From: an uncultured Clostridia bacterium
Lineage (GTDB): Bacteria; Bacillota; Clostridia; TANB77; CAG-508
Direction of reading: 5' to 3'
NCBI GenBank assembly: GCA_934169725.1
Contig: CAKPOF010000001.1
Span: forward strand, 124,001 to 188,000
Length of the DNA: 64,000 nucleotides
Below are positions 9,829-17,338 of the stretch, piece after piece (position 1 is the first letter of the stretch; each line of letters starts with the position of its first letter). The translations under genes and the position numbers were made by a program. The notes below the pieces were generated by a model that saw only the letters and a program-made list of their open reading frames with translations, had not been told where the DNA came from and made no database searches.

Positions 9829-11166
9829 ATGAAAAATGTAAAAATAAAAACGAACAAAGGTATAACATTAATTGCACTAGTTATAACCATCATAGTACTT
9901 TTGATACTAGCAGGAGTAACGATAGCAAGCATAACAGGAGAAAATGGAATATTAAGTAAAGCAACAAATGCAAGAGATAATAATACCAAAGCATCAGCAG
10001 AGGAAAGAGTAAAAACAGAAGTGTTAGGAAGTTATGGTAGTGATGGAAAAATAAGTATAGAAGACTTAAATAATAATTTAAAAAATGTAGAAGGATTAAA
10101 ATATAATGGAAGTGCAATATCAGGTAGTAATAAAATAGAAAGCCTACCAGCAACAGTAAATGTGGATGGATATGATGTAGTAATTACTGAACAAGGAAAT
10201 GTAGAAAAAGCTACAACATTAGAAGATGCAAAAACTGATGATATGTTAACAAAGAATGAGGATACACCAATAACAGTTGATAATAAAATAGTAAAAATCC
10301 CAGCAGGATTTAAAGTAGCAGATGATAGTGGAAACACAATAGATGAAGGAATAGTAATAGAAGATAGTGAAAAGAACCAATTTGTATGGGTACCAGTAAG
10401 TAAAGAAAATTTTGCAACAGAATTTGTAAGAAGAGAAGGATATTATGATGGTGGAAATTTAGAGAATGTGATTAGCGACTGTGGAGAAGCAAATGCTAAA
10501 GGTGAAAATAAAAAATTTACTGAAACAGAAACAACCCAAAAAGAAGCTATAAAAATGTATGCAAGCGTAAAAAGAAATGAAGGATTTTATATAGCAAGAT
10601 ATGAAGCTGGAAATGACGGTAATGGAAATGTGGTATTAAAAAAAGGAGTGGATGTATATAATAATATACAATGGTCAGCTAATGGAAAAATGCAAGAAAC
10701 TACAGGAACAACAGGAGGAGCAGTAGAACTATCAAGAAATTTTGCAAATGTAAAGAATTACAAAACAGTAACAAGTACATTAATATATGGAGTGCAGTGG
10801 GATGCTGTAATGAAATGGATGGAAAACGTAAGTAATCCAAATGTAAAAGGAAAAACATATATACAAGATAGTACAGGAATGGGATGGTATAGTGACAATT
10901 ATAATTCAGGAAATTCCGATCATAAAACTAGTATAGATATAGGAGAAGAGAATAGAGGTTCAAATCAAGTTAAAAAAATATATGACCTTGCAGGAAATGT
11001 TTGGGAATGGACAATGGAATCTCTTGTCACCGTCACTCGAGTTGCTAGGGGAGGCGATTTTTGCAATACAGGCTCTGACGTTCCGGCTTCTACTCGTGGC
11101 AACTTTAGTCCTTCCGCTAGCGGTTTAAACATTGGTTTTCGTCCTACTTTATTATTGAATAGCTGA
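9829..11166 (+). CDS. DGR target: prepilin-like protein with C-terminal FGE/C-type-lectin variable domain
   Basis: This 445-residue protein begins with a type IV prepilin-like leader and helix (KGITLIALVITIIVLLILAG, then ASITGENGIL). A processing site after the Gly of NKG is likely, although the usual Glu5 is absent. The C-terminal half is a formylglycine-generating-enzyme/SUMF1-type C-type-lectin fold: FVWVPV, GFYIARYEAG, then DLAGNVWEWTMES, RVARGGD and NIGFRP. This is the classic fold diversified by DGRs. The last 45 or so residues are encoded by the variable region, which matches the template repeat downstream of the RT. It is presumably a secreted or surface-displayed binding protein. RBS GAAGGGAG precedes the ATG. 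Confidence 0.92.
   Translation: MKNVKIKTNKGITLIALVITIIVLLILAGVTIASITGENGILSKATNARDNNTKASAEERVKTEVLGSYGSDGKISIEDLNNNLKNVEGLKYNGSAISGSNKIESLPATVNVDGYDVVITEQGNVEKATTLEDAKTDDMLTKNEDTPITVDNKIVKIPAGFKVADDSGNTIDEGIVIEDSEKNQFVWVPVSKENFATEFVRREGYYDGGNLENVISDCGEANAKGENKKFTETETTQKEAIKMYASVKRNEGFYIARYEAGNDGNGNVVLKKGVDVYNNIQWSANGKMQETTGTTGGAVELSRNFANVKNYKTVTSTLIYGVQWDAVMKWMENVSNPNVKGKTYIQDSTGMGWYSDNYNSGNSDHKTSIDIGEENRGSNQVKKIYDLAGNVWEWTMESLVTVTRVARGGDFCNTGSDVPASTRGNFSPSASGLNIGFRPTLLLNS
11023..11148 (+). repeat. DGR variable region (VR)
   Basis: This aligns without gaps to the template repeat at 13233-13358 (constant offset 2210). By hand count, 28 of 47 template adenines are changed but only 15 of 79 other positions, which shows adenine-specific mutagenesis. 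The shared 3' block AACATTGGTTTTCG is the likely initiation-of-mutagenic-homology region. The VR is visibly more GC-rich than its surroundings. Confidence 0.93.
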
Positions 11167-11246
11167 ATAGCTGAACGCTGAAGCCGTAAAATAAAAAAAG
11201 TAGAAGAAGTAGTTTTATAGGAGAAAAATATGAAATATAGAAAGGT

Positions 11247-11348
11247 CTTAACGACTTTAGACGTTAAGATGGAATTTTTAAAAATTCCACTAACGTGGCG
11301 CCACTAACGTGGCGTTTTTTTGTGCTTAAAAGCACAAAAAATGCCACG
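11247..11348 (+). terminator. Hairpin cluster between DGR target and accessory genes
   Basis: Several hairpins are stacked here: CTTAACGACTTTAGACGTTAAG; a tandem 14-mer CCACTAACGTGGCG (11287-11300 and 11301-11314); and a long stem in which CGTGGC (11308-11313), the T-run and GTGCTT pair with AAGCAC, the A-run and GCCACG (11343-11348). The last could terminate transcription. It may instead be the structured DNA element that DGRs need downstream of the VR, though it lies further away than in the Bordetella phage system. Confidence 0.6.
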
Positions 11349-11373
11349 AAATACAATAAGGGTGGTGAAATTT

Positions 11374-11787
11374 ATGGGATTTAGTAAAATGATGGAATTA
11401 TTACAACAAAAGGAAAAAGATAAAATAGTAATATGTAATATGGGAAATTTTTATGTATCAATAGGAAAAGATGCAGTATTATTAAATCAATTAATAGATA
11501 TAAAAGTAAGTTGCTTTAAGGAAGAAATTTGTAAGGTTGGATTTCCAATTATGTCATTAGAAAAATACACAGATAAAATAGAAGAAAAACAATATAGCTA
11601 TGTTGTATATTACTTTGATCAAAAAAGTGAAAAACTTGAAATATTAAAAAGATATAATGGGAAAAGACAAAATAATATGCTATTGGAAAATACGAATTGC
11701 TATATATGTAGTAAAAATATAAATAAATATAAAAAGCAAGATAAATATATACAAGCATTAGCAGAATTATATAATAATGAACAGTAA
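11374..11787 (+). CDS. MutS-like (MSL) DGR accessory protein
   Basis: This 138-residue protein resembles the N-terminal mismatch-recognition domain of MutS (VICNMGNFYVSIGKDAVLLN, GFPIMSLEKYTDKI, YVVYYFDQ). It has no ATPase domain. MutS-domain-I proteins of this kind are one of the recognised accessory gene types in DGR cassettes, and the position between target and Avd fits. A role in target recognition or retrohoming is inference. I chose ATG 11374, preceded by AAGGGTGGTG; upstream in-frame ATGs fall inside the terminator hairpin. Confidence 0.75.
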   Translation: MGFSKMMELLQQKEKDKIVICNMGNFYVSIGKDAVLLNQLIDIKVSCFKEEICKVGFPIMSLEKYTDKIEEKQYSYVVYYFDQKSEKLEILKRYNGKRQNNMLLENTNCYICSKNINKYKKQDKYIQALAELYNNEQ

Positions 11788-11820
11788 ATAAAAAATACAA
11801 GGAGAAAAAATAAAAAAGAG

Positions 11821-12215
11821 ATGTTTTCAAAGCAAGAACAAGAAAAAAGACTAGCATTAATACCTAAAGCCGAAAGATATATAGGATATATGATAGAAGT
11901 AATAATAAAGCTACCAAGAACAGAGAATTTTAGCATAGGAACAGAATATAAAAAAAGCATGTATTTAATGTTAAAAGATATATTGGCGATAAATAAAACC
12001 AAAAAACTAGATACATTGAAGATACAAGAAGAAATATTAGAAAGGTTAAACAAAGTAGATGCAAATTTGAATACACAAAGAATATATTTAAGAATAATGA
12101 AAAAATACAAGTGGATAGATGAAAAAAGTTTAATACAGCAATAGGACTAATATATGAAATAGGTAAAATACTAGGAGGACTAGAAAAATTTTATGCCAAA
12201 AACAATAAGAAATAA
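11821..12215 (+). pseudogene. avd: Avd-type four-helix-bundle DGR accessory protein, one-base frame break
   Basis: Avd is the pentameric four-helix protein that partners the DGR reverse transcriptase. The sequence fits (LALIPKAERYIGYMIEVIIK, LNTQRIYLRIMKKYKWIDEK). The zero frame stops at 12142. The expected C-terminal helix continues in the -1 frame as FNTAIGLIYEIGKILGGLEK and ends at 12215, overlapping the RT start. The break lies at the A6 run 12122-12127; adding one A gives a full 131-residue protein, the normal Avd length. It could be a real deletion, slippage at the A-run or a sequence error. Confidence 0.8.
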
Positions 12216-13207
12216 ATTTTATAAAAATTTAACTTACGAAAAACTATATAAAGCACACATGGAATCTAAAAAAGGAAAAGGATATAGAAAAGAAATAATA
12301 CTAATATAAAACAAGAAGAATATATAATATGGTTATTGGAAAATTTAAAAAATAAAACTTATAAGCATGGTGGATATAGTGTGTTTTATGTAGTCGAACC
12401 CAAGGTAAGAAAAATAGAAAAGTCCAAATACATAGATAGAATAGTACATAGATGGTTAGTAGATGATTTTTTAAAAGAAGCTTTTATACCACAATTTATT
12501 CCTACAAGTTATGCGTGTATCCAAAAAAGAGGAATGCATAAGGCATGTTTAGATTTACAAAAAGGAATGAAACATTGCAAAAATAAGTGGAACAAATATT
12601 ATATATTAAAAATGGATGTGGCAAAATATTTTGAAAATATAAATAAAAAAATATTACTAAAGATAATAAAAAGAAAAATAAAAGATAAAGATGTAATGTG
12701 GTTAATTAATGAAATATTATATGCACAAAAAAGAGAGAAAGGACTGGAAATAGAAAATTATACATCACAGATGTTTGCAAACATATATTTAAATGAAGTA
12801 GACCAATACATAAAGCATGAATTAAGGGTGAAATATTATTATAGATATATGGATGATGGAGTAATATTAGTGAAAAACAAAAATGAAGCAAAAGAAATTT
12901 TGGAAAAGATAAAAAAATTCTTAAAAGAGGAATTACAGTTAGAATTAAATAAAAAAACACAAATATTTAAATCAAAACAGGGAGTGAATTTTTGTGGATA
13001 TAAAATAAATGAATATAGACTAAAAATAAGAGACAAAGGAAAAAGAAAATTAAAGAAAAAATAAAGAGTTTAAAAGAACAAATAAAACAAGGAAAAATAA
13101 CAAGTAAAGAAGCTAAAAAATATTTAGCAGGACATTTAGGCTATTTAAAAATAGCTAATACATATAATTTAGAAAATAAATTATTTTATATACCAAAGCA
13201 AGAATAA
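12193..13207 (+). pseudogene. DGR reverse transcriptase, two one-base frame breaks
   Basis: This copies the template RNA into mutated cDNA. The start MPKTIRNKFYKNLTYEKLYKA is DGR-RT-like. The palm carries SYACIQKRGMHKA, YYILKMDVAKYFENI and the catalytic YYRYMDDGVIL, then FCGYKIN. Frame 1 ends at 12309 and the protein resumes from 12303 in another frame (NIKQEEYIIWLLENL). A second break at the A6 run 13056-13061 cuts off the tail KSLKEQIKQGKITSKEAKKY. Repairing both gives about 338 residues, the usual DGR RT length. Neither break involves CGG. The enzyme is probably inactive unless the breaks are slippage or error. Confidence 0.88.
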
Positions 13208-13232
13208 AAATATATGGATAAATCGAAAGTCC

Positions 13233-13358
13233 TACAACACCAACAATCGAGTTAATAGAGGAGGCAATTACAACAATACTGGTGCCAACAAGCCAGCTTC
13301 TAATCGCAACAACAACAATCCCTCTAATAGCAATGACAACATTGGTTTTCGCCCTACT
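13233..13358 (+). repeat. DGR template repeat (TR)
   Basis: This begins 26 bases after the RT stop. In the register of the VR it is dominated by AAC and AAT codons (reading N, interspersed with R, G, P, S). Those codons can mutate at two adenines to almost any residue but never to a stop. It is identical to the VR over its 3' block (AACATTGGTTTTCG). It has no protein start of its own and should be read as the template RNA. Confidence 0.93.
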
Positions 13359-13548
13359 CTAATACAAAATTCAGATTATATATTTTAAGGAATATATACA
13401 GTAAAAGTATTAGTATTAAAGAGATTTATTCCTTCCTTTTAAAGGTAAAAATGAAACAATAAAACAGATATCAGTAAAAAAATGTTTTTGAATATATTTG
13501 TCTTATAAAAAAATAAAAAGGAGATAGTGAAAAACTAAATAAAGTAAT

Positions 13549-13800
13549 ATGAATATATGTGTTTTTATGGGAAAAATAATAAGCGAAATTGATTTTAAAT
13601 TTATAGTAAATAATAAGGAAATATATGCAATTGCAATATTTGAAATGGAATTAATGAATGGAACTAAATTAAAAATAAAAGGATATAATGAAATAGCAAA
13701 TTATTGTTATAAAAATTATGAAAAGAATAAATATGTATGTATTAATGGAAAGATAAATAGTGATATTGAAATTACAATGATAGATGGGGAAAATATTTAA
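13549..13800 (+). CDS. Short SSB-like OB-fold protein
   Basis: This 83-residue ORF resembles the beta-barrel core of single-stranded-DNA-binding proteins (FMGKIISEIDFKFI, then KGYNEIANYCY and YVCINGKINSD). It lacks the acidic SSB tail and about 30 residues of a full OB domain. The AAGGAG motif lies some 30 bases upstream of the ATG, too far for a strong site. It sits between the DGR and tRNA-Thr; whether it belongs to the DGR is unknown. Confidence 0.5.
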   Translation: MNICVFMGKIISEIDFKFIVNNKEIYAIAIFEMELMNGTKLKIKGYNEIANYCYKNYEKNKYVCINGKINSDIEITMIDGENI

Positions 13801-13817
13801 AAATAAGTAAAAAACAT

Positions 13818-13893
13818 TGGGGCTTCTAACCGGGATTGAACCGGTGACCTCAGCCTTACCAAGGCTGTACTCTACCAACTGAGCTATAGAAGC
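13818..13893 (-). tRNA. tRNA-Thr (anticodon GGT)
   Basis: On the minus strand a cloverleaf folds from GCTTCTATAGCTCAGTTGG. The anticodon stem CAGCC/GGCTG encloses loop TTGGTAA, giving anticodon GGT for ACC/ACT. The T-arm is ACCGG-TTCAATC-CCGGT and acceptor GCTTCTA/TAGAAGC closes it. The 3' CCA is encoded. It lies divergently just upstream of the thrS T-box. Confidence 0.93.
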
Positions 13894-13964
13894 ATTTAGT
13901 TTTTACTGCAATAAATAACTGATAGTAATTATAATATATAAAAATAAAAATGTAAATAAAAATA

Positions 13965-13993
13965 TTGACTTTTATGAAAAAATGGATTAAAAT
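13965..13993 (+). promoter_or_regulatory. Promoter of thrS leader
   Basis: TTGACT (13965-13970), 17 bases, TAAAAT (13988-13993), upstream of the T-box leader. Confidence 0.6.
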
Positions 13994-14039
13994 TATTTAC
14001 ATAACAGGTAAAAACAATAAAAAGAAAAAGTAAAATAAA

Positions 14040-14240
14040 GGTTGTCTAAAGAGAGGATTAGTTATAAGCTGAAAGCTAATCTAGAAAAACATATTTGAAA
14101 AACTATCTTTTTAAGTTGTTGGTGAATAAGCCAAACGTGTAAGATACGTTACAATCTAAAACAAGTAAAAATTAGGATGGAACCGTGTAAAATAAGCACT
14201 CCTATGAGTATGTATAATATTCATAAGGGTGCTTTAATGA
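14040..14240 (+). promoter_or_regulatory. T-box riboswitch controlling thrS
   Basis: The conserved T-box sequence ATTAGGATGGAACCGTG lies near 14172-14188. It is followed by the terminator hairpin AAGCACTCCTATGAG...CATAAGGGTGCTTT. Upstream, a stem I region contains GATTAGTTATAAGC/GCTAATC. Uncharged tRNA-Thr binding would favour antitermination into thrS. I did not assign the specifier codon with certainty. Confidence 0.88.
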
Positions 14241-14279
14241 TATAATTTATAAAAATAATAAAACAAGGAGGAGTTTTGT

Positions 14280-16214
14280 ATGATAAAAATAACATTAAAA
14301 GACAAATCTATAATTGAGGTGGAAAAAGGAACAAAGATTATAGATGTAGCAAAAAAAATAAGCGAAGGATTAGCAAGAAACATAACATGTGGTGAAGTAA
14401 ATGGAGAAATAAAAGATATGAGATATGAATTAACTGAAGATTGTGATTTGGTTATTCATACATTTCAAGATGAAGATATAGAAGGAAAGAAAGCATATTG
14501 GCATACAACTTCACATATTATGGCACAAGCTGTAAAAAGATTGTTTCCTGATGTGAAATTTGCTATAGGTCCAAGCATTGATAATGGGTTTTACTATGAT
14601 TTTGATATAGAAAAGCCTTTTACAGATGAGGATAAAGCTAATATTGAAACTGAAATGAAAAAAATAATAAAAGAAAAAATAGAAATTGAAAGATTTTCTT
14701 TACCAAAAAAAGAAGCTTTGGATTTAATGAAAGACCAACCATATAAAAAAGAATTAATAGAGGAATTACCAGAAGGAGAAGAAATTAGTTTTTATAAACA
14801 AGGAGATTTCACAGATTTATGTGCAGGTCCACATTTAATGTGTACAGGAAATATAAAAGCTGTAAAAATATTATCATCATCAGGAGCATATTGGAGAGGA
14901 AATGAAAAAAATAAAATGCTTCAAAGAATTTATGCTATATCATTTCCAAAGGCAAGTCAACTAGAGGCATATTTACAATTTTTAGAAGAAGCAAAACAAA
15001 GAGATCATAGAAAAATTGGAAAAGAGCAAGAAATTTTCATGACACATCCTTTAGTTGGATCAGGCTTACCAATGTATTTGCCAAATGGTGCAACAATAAG
15101 AAGACTTTTAGAAAGATATATACAAGATAAAGAAATATCATTAGGATATAAACATGTATATACTCCATCACTTGCAAATGTTGAATTATATAAAACAAGT
15201 GGACATTGGGATCACTATAAAGAAGATATGTTCCCAGTAATGAAAATGGATAATGAAGAAATGGTTTTAAGACCAATGAATTGTCCACATCATATGTTAA
15301 TATACAAAAATAAAATGCATTCATATAGAGATTTACCAATAAGAATTGGTGAATTAGCACATGATTTCAGATATGAAGCAAGTGGAAGTGTTTGTGGTCT
15401 TGAAAGAGTACGTCAAATGTGTCAAAATGATGCACATTTATTTGTAAGACCAGATCAAATAAAAGAAGAAGTTGGAAAAGTTTTAAAATTAATAGTAGAA
15501 GTGTATCAAAAAGATTTTGGATTCCCAGCATCAGCATTTAAATATCGTTTATCATTAAGAGATAAAAATAACAAAGAAAAATATATAGATAATGATAAAA
15601 TGTGGGAAACAGCAGAAAGCCAACTACGTGAAATCTTAACAGAATTAGAAATACCATTTTATGAGGCAGAAGGAGAAGCTGCATTTTATGGTCCAAAAAT
15701 AGATATACAAATACGTACAGCATTAAATCATGATATAACAATACCAACATGTCAATTAGATTTTGCATTACCAGAAAGATTTAAATTAGAATATATTGGT
15801 GAAGATGGAAAAGAACATAGACCAGTAGTTATCCATAGAGCTATACTTGGAAGTTCAGATAGATTTATTTCATTCTTATTAGAAGAAACAAAAGGAAATT
15901 TACCTTTATGGCTTGCACCAGAACAAATTAGAATTTTACCAATTACAGATAACCAACAAGACTATGCATATAATTTAAGAGAAAAATTTAGAAAAAATGG
16001 AATACGTGTAGAAGTTGATGATAGAAATGAAAAAACAGGATACAAAATTCGTGAAGCTCAATTGGCAAAAATTCCATATATGTTAATAGTAGGAGAGAAA
16101 GAAGTTGAAGGAAATACAGTATCTGTTCGTTCAAGAAAGGACGGAGACGTTGGTACAAAGGCGATAGATATATTTTTAGATGAAATTTTACAAGAAATAG
16201 AGAATAAAAAGTAA
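14280..16214 (+). CDS. thrS: Threonyl-tRNA synthetase
   Basis: This charges tRNA-Thr. The 644-residue protein has the full bacterial layout: a TGS domain (first ~60 residues), the editing domain with HTTSHIMAQAV near residue 75 and CAGPH, the class II catalytic core (RPMNCPHHMLIY, FRYEASG, RAILGSSDRF) and the anticodon-binding domain (last ~110 residues). ATG 14280 has AAGGAGGAG just upstream. Regulation by the T-box is direct from sequence. Divergent tRNA-Thr lies on the other side of the leader. Confidence 0.97.
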   Translation: MIKITLKDKSIIEVEKGTKIIDVAKKISEGLARNITCGEVNGEIKDMRYELTEDCDLVIHTFQDEDIEGKKAYWHTTSHIMAQAVKRLFPDVKFAIGPSIDNGFYYDFDIEKPFTDEDKANIETEMKKIIKEKIEIERFSLPKKEALDLMKDQPYKKELIEELPEGEEISFYKQGDFTDLCAGPHLMCTGNIKAVKILSSSGAYWRGNEKNKMLQRIYAISFPKASQLEAYLQFLEEAKQRDHRKIGKEQEIFMTHPLVGSGLPMYLPNGATIRRLLERYIQDKEISLGYKHVYTPSLANVELYKTSGHWDHYKEDMFPVMKMDNEEMVLRPMNCPHHMLIYKNKMHSYRDLPIRIGELAHDFRYEASGSVCGLERVRQMCQNDAHLFVRPDQIKEEVGKVLKLIVEVYQKDFGFPASAFKYRLSLRDKNNKEKYIDNDKMWETAESQLREILTELEIPFYEAEGEAAFYGPKIDIQIRTALNHDITIPTCQLDFALPERFKLEYIGEDGKEHRPVVIHRAILGSSDRFISFLLEETKGNLPLWLAPEQIRILPITDNQQDYAYNLREKFRKNGIRVEVDDRNEKTGYKIREAQLAKIPYMLIVGEKEVEGNTVSVRSRKDGDVGTKAIDIFLDEILQEIENKK

Positions 16215-16220
16215 AAAAAC

Positions 16221-16335
16221 TTGACAAATAGCATATAAACATGATAAAATACGTAACTGTAATCCGCTTAGTCAAGGTTAATAAATACTAAATAAATTAG
16301 TTACCTTTTTTAAGGATTAGCGAGTATACAAATAA
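16221..16335 (+). promoter_or_regulatory. rplU promoter and structured leader
   Basis: TTGACA (16221-16226), 18 bases, TAAAAT (16245-16250). The leader that follows has a stem GTAACT/AGTTAC (about 16253-16302) enclosing ATCCGCTTAGTCAAGG, then a T-run. This looks like a ribosomal-protein leader (possibly the L21 autogenous leader); the family assignment is tentative. Confidence 0.5.
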
Positions 16336-16351
16336 GGGAGGTGCATTTTAG

Positions 16352-16711
16352 ATGTACGCAATAATTGAAAGCTGTGGAAGACAATACAAAGTAACAGAAG
16401 GAGATGTTGTATTTTTTGAAAAACTAGATGCCGAAGAAGGTAAAAAAGTTACATTTAGTAACGTAGTATTAGTTTCAGATGATGGAAAAGTACAAATAGG
16501 AAATCCTTATGTTAAAGGTGTAAAAGTTGAAGGAAAAGTAGTTTCTCATGGTAAAGGTAAAAAAATAATTGTTTTCAAAATGAAAGCTAAAAAGAATTAC
16601 AGAAGAAAACAAGGGCATAGACAACCATATACTAAAGTAGAAATTACATCAATAAAAACAACAGCAAAAAAAGCTGAAACAAAAAAAGTTGCTGAAAAAG
16701 CAGAAGCATAA
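16352..16711 (+). CDS. rplU: 50S ribosomal protein L21
   Basis: This large-subunit ribosomal protein begins MYAIIESCGRQYKVTEGD and contains the L21 signature KMKAKKNYRRKQGHRQPYT, followed by a Lys/Ala-rich tail. Length is 119 residues. RBS GGGAGGTG precedes the ATG. The usual Firmicute order is rplU-prp-rpmA; here no prp (ysxB) ORF lies between it and rpmA. Confidence 0.97.
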   Translation: MYAIIESCGRQYKVTEGDVVFFEKLDAEEGKKVTFSNVVLVSDDGKVQIGNPYVKGVKVEGKVVSHGKGKKIIVFKMKAKKNYRRKQGHRQPYTKVEITSIKTTAKKAETKKVAEKAEA

Positions 16712-16768
16712 TAGATATATGTTTAAAATAAAATGAGATAAAAATTTGAACCGAAAGGAGTGAGAATC

Positions 16769-17029
16769 ATGGCTCATAAAAAAGGTCAAGGTAGTAGCCA
16801 TAATGGTAGAGAGAGTGAATCAAAGCGTCTTGGAGTAAAAAGAGCTGATGGTCAATTTGTTCTAGCTGGTAATATCTTAATAAGACAAAGAGGAACAAAA
16901 GTACATCCAGGAGTTAATGTAGGTAAAGGTAGTGATGATACTTTATATGCATTAGTAGATGGAAAAGTAAAATTTGAAAGAAAAGGTAGAGATAAAAAAC
17001 AAGTTAGTGTTTATCCAGTAGAAGCCTAA
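16769..17029 (+). CDS. rpmA: 50S ribosomal protein L27
   Basis: The protein begins MAHKKGQGSSHNGRESESKR and continues through RADGQFVLAGNILIRQRGTK. In most Firmicutes L27 carries an N-terminal extension that the Prp protease removes. Here translation starts almost at the mature N-terminus, which fits the absence of prp next door. ATG 16769 has AAAGGAG at 16755-16761; an upstream start at 16760 would only add MRI. An intrinsic terminator follows. Confidence 0.96.
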   Translation: MAHKKGQGSSHNGRESESKRLGVKRADGQFVLAGNILIRQRGTKVHPGVNVGKGSDDTLYALVDGKVKFERKGRDKKQVSVYPVEA

Positions 17030-17033
17030 AAAA

Positions 17034-17058
17034 AATCAAGCGAAAGCTTGATTTTTTT
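17034..17058 (+). terminator. Intrinsic terminator after rpmA
   Basis: AATCAAGC-GAAA-GCTTGATT followed by TTTTT. Confidence 0.88.
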
Positions 17059-17071
17059 GTGCAATATTTAT

Positions 17072-17195
17072 ATTGTTACAATTCACAGTTCTAAATATTT
17101 AACTTATTTATAAAACTTGTATAATATATTGTTTTTTTCATACCTTGGTGTCGCAAACCACATATTAAAATTACTAGTTAATAATAATTTACTAT
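17072..17195 (-). repeat. Dispersed structured repeat, copy 2 (truncated, minus orientation)
   Basis: It begins with the outer end GTTACAATTCACAG, then the arm TATAATATATTGTTTTTTT and the core half ATACCTTGGTGTCGCAAACC. After ACTAGT the sequence diverges, so the GCGTAAGCG half of the core is missing. This is a partial or decayed copy. Confidence 0.65.
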
Positions 17196-17247
17196 ATAAA
17201 TTCTGAATTGAATATTGGAAAAAAATAAAAATATTTTAAAAAAACCA

Positions 17248-17276
17248 TTTACAATTAAAACAAATTTGTATAAAAT
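17248..17276 (+). promoter_or_regulatory. Promoter of glycosyltransferase gene
   Basis: TTTACA (17248-17253), 17 bases, TAAAAT (17271-17276). Confidence 0.5.
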
Positions 17277-17338
17277 ATATGAAAAAGTATAATTTTGTCA
17301 TAAACGAAAGAAAATTAAAAGTGAAAGGAAGTATATCA

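Noticed and set aside
12336..13064. Group II intron or retron reverse transcriptase
   Set aside because: The adjacent Avd, MutS-like gene and a VR/TR pair with adenine bias identify a DGR; no intron domains or retron msr/msd are seen.
13056..13064. Programmed -1 frameshift at the A6 run in the RT
   Set aside because: The run is short, the upstream base does not give a canonical X XXY YYZ site and no stimulatory stem is evident. Slippage stays possible but is not supported.
12193..13207. The RT frame breaks as further CGG sites
   Set aside because: No CGG lies at either break, and the sign of the shift is opposite (one base missing, not one extra). I keep them separate from the CGG phenomenon.
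11023..13358. CRISPR array
   Set aside because: The VR and TR are a single distant pair, and the dispersed repeats are not regularly spaced with unique spacers. No cas genes are present.
9829..13800. Prophage carrying the DGR
   Set aside because: No phage structural, lysis or integrase genes are nearby; the flanks are ordinary chromosomal genes, and xerD at 59.7 kb is the housekeeping recombinase.
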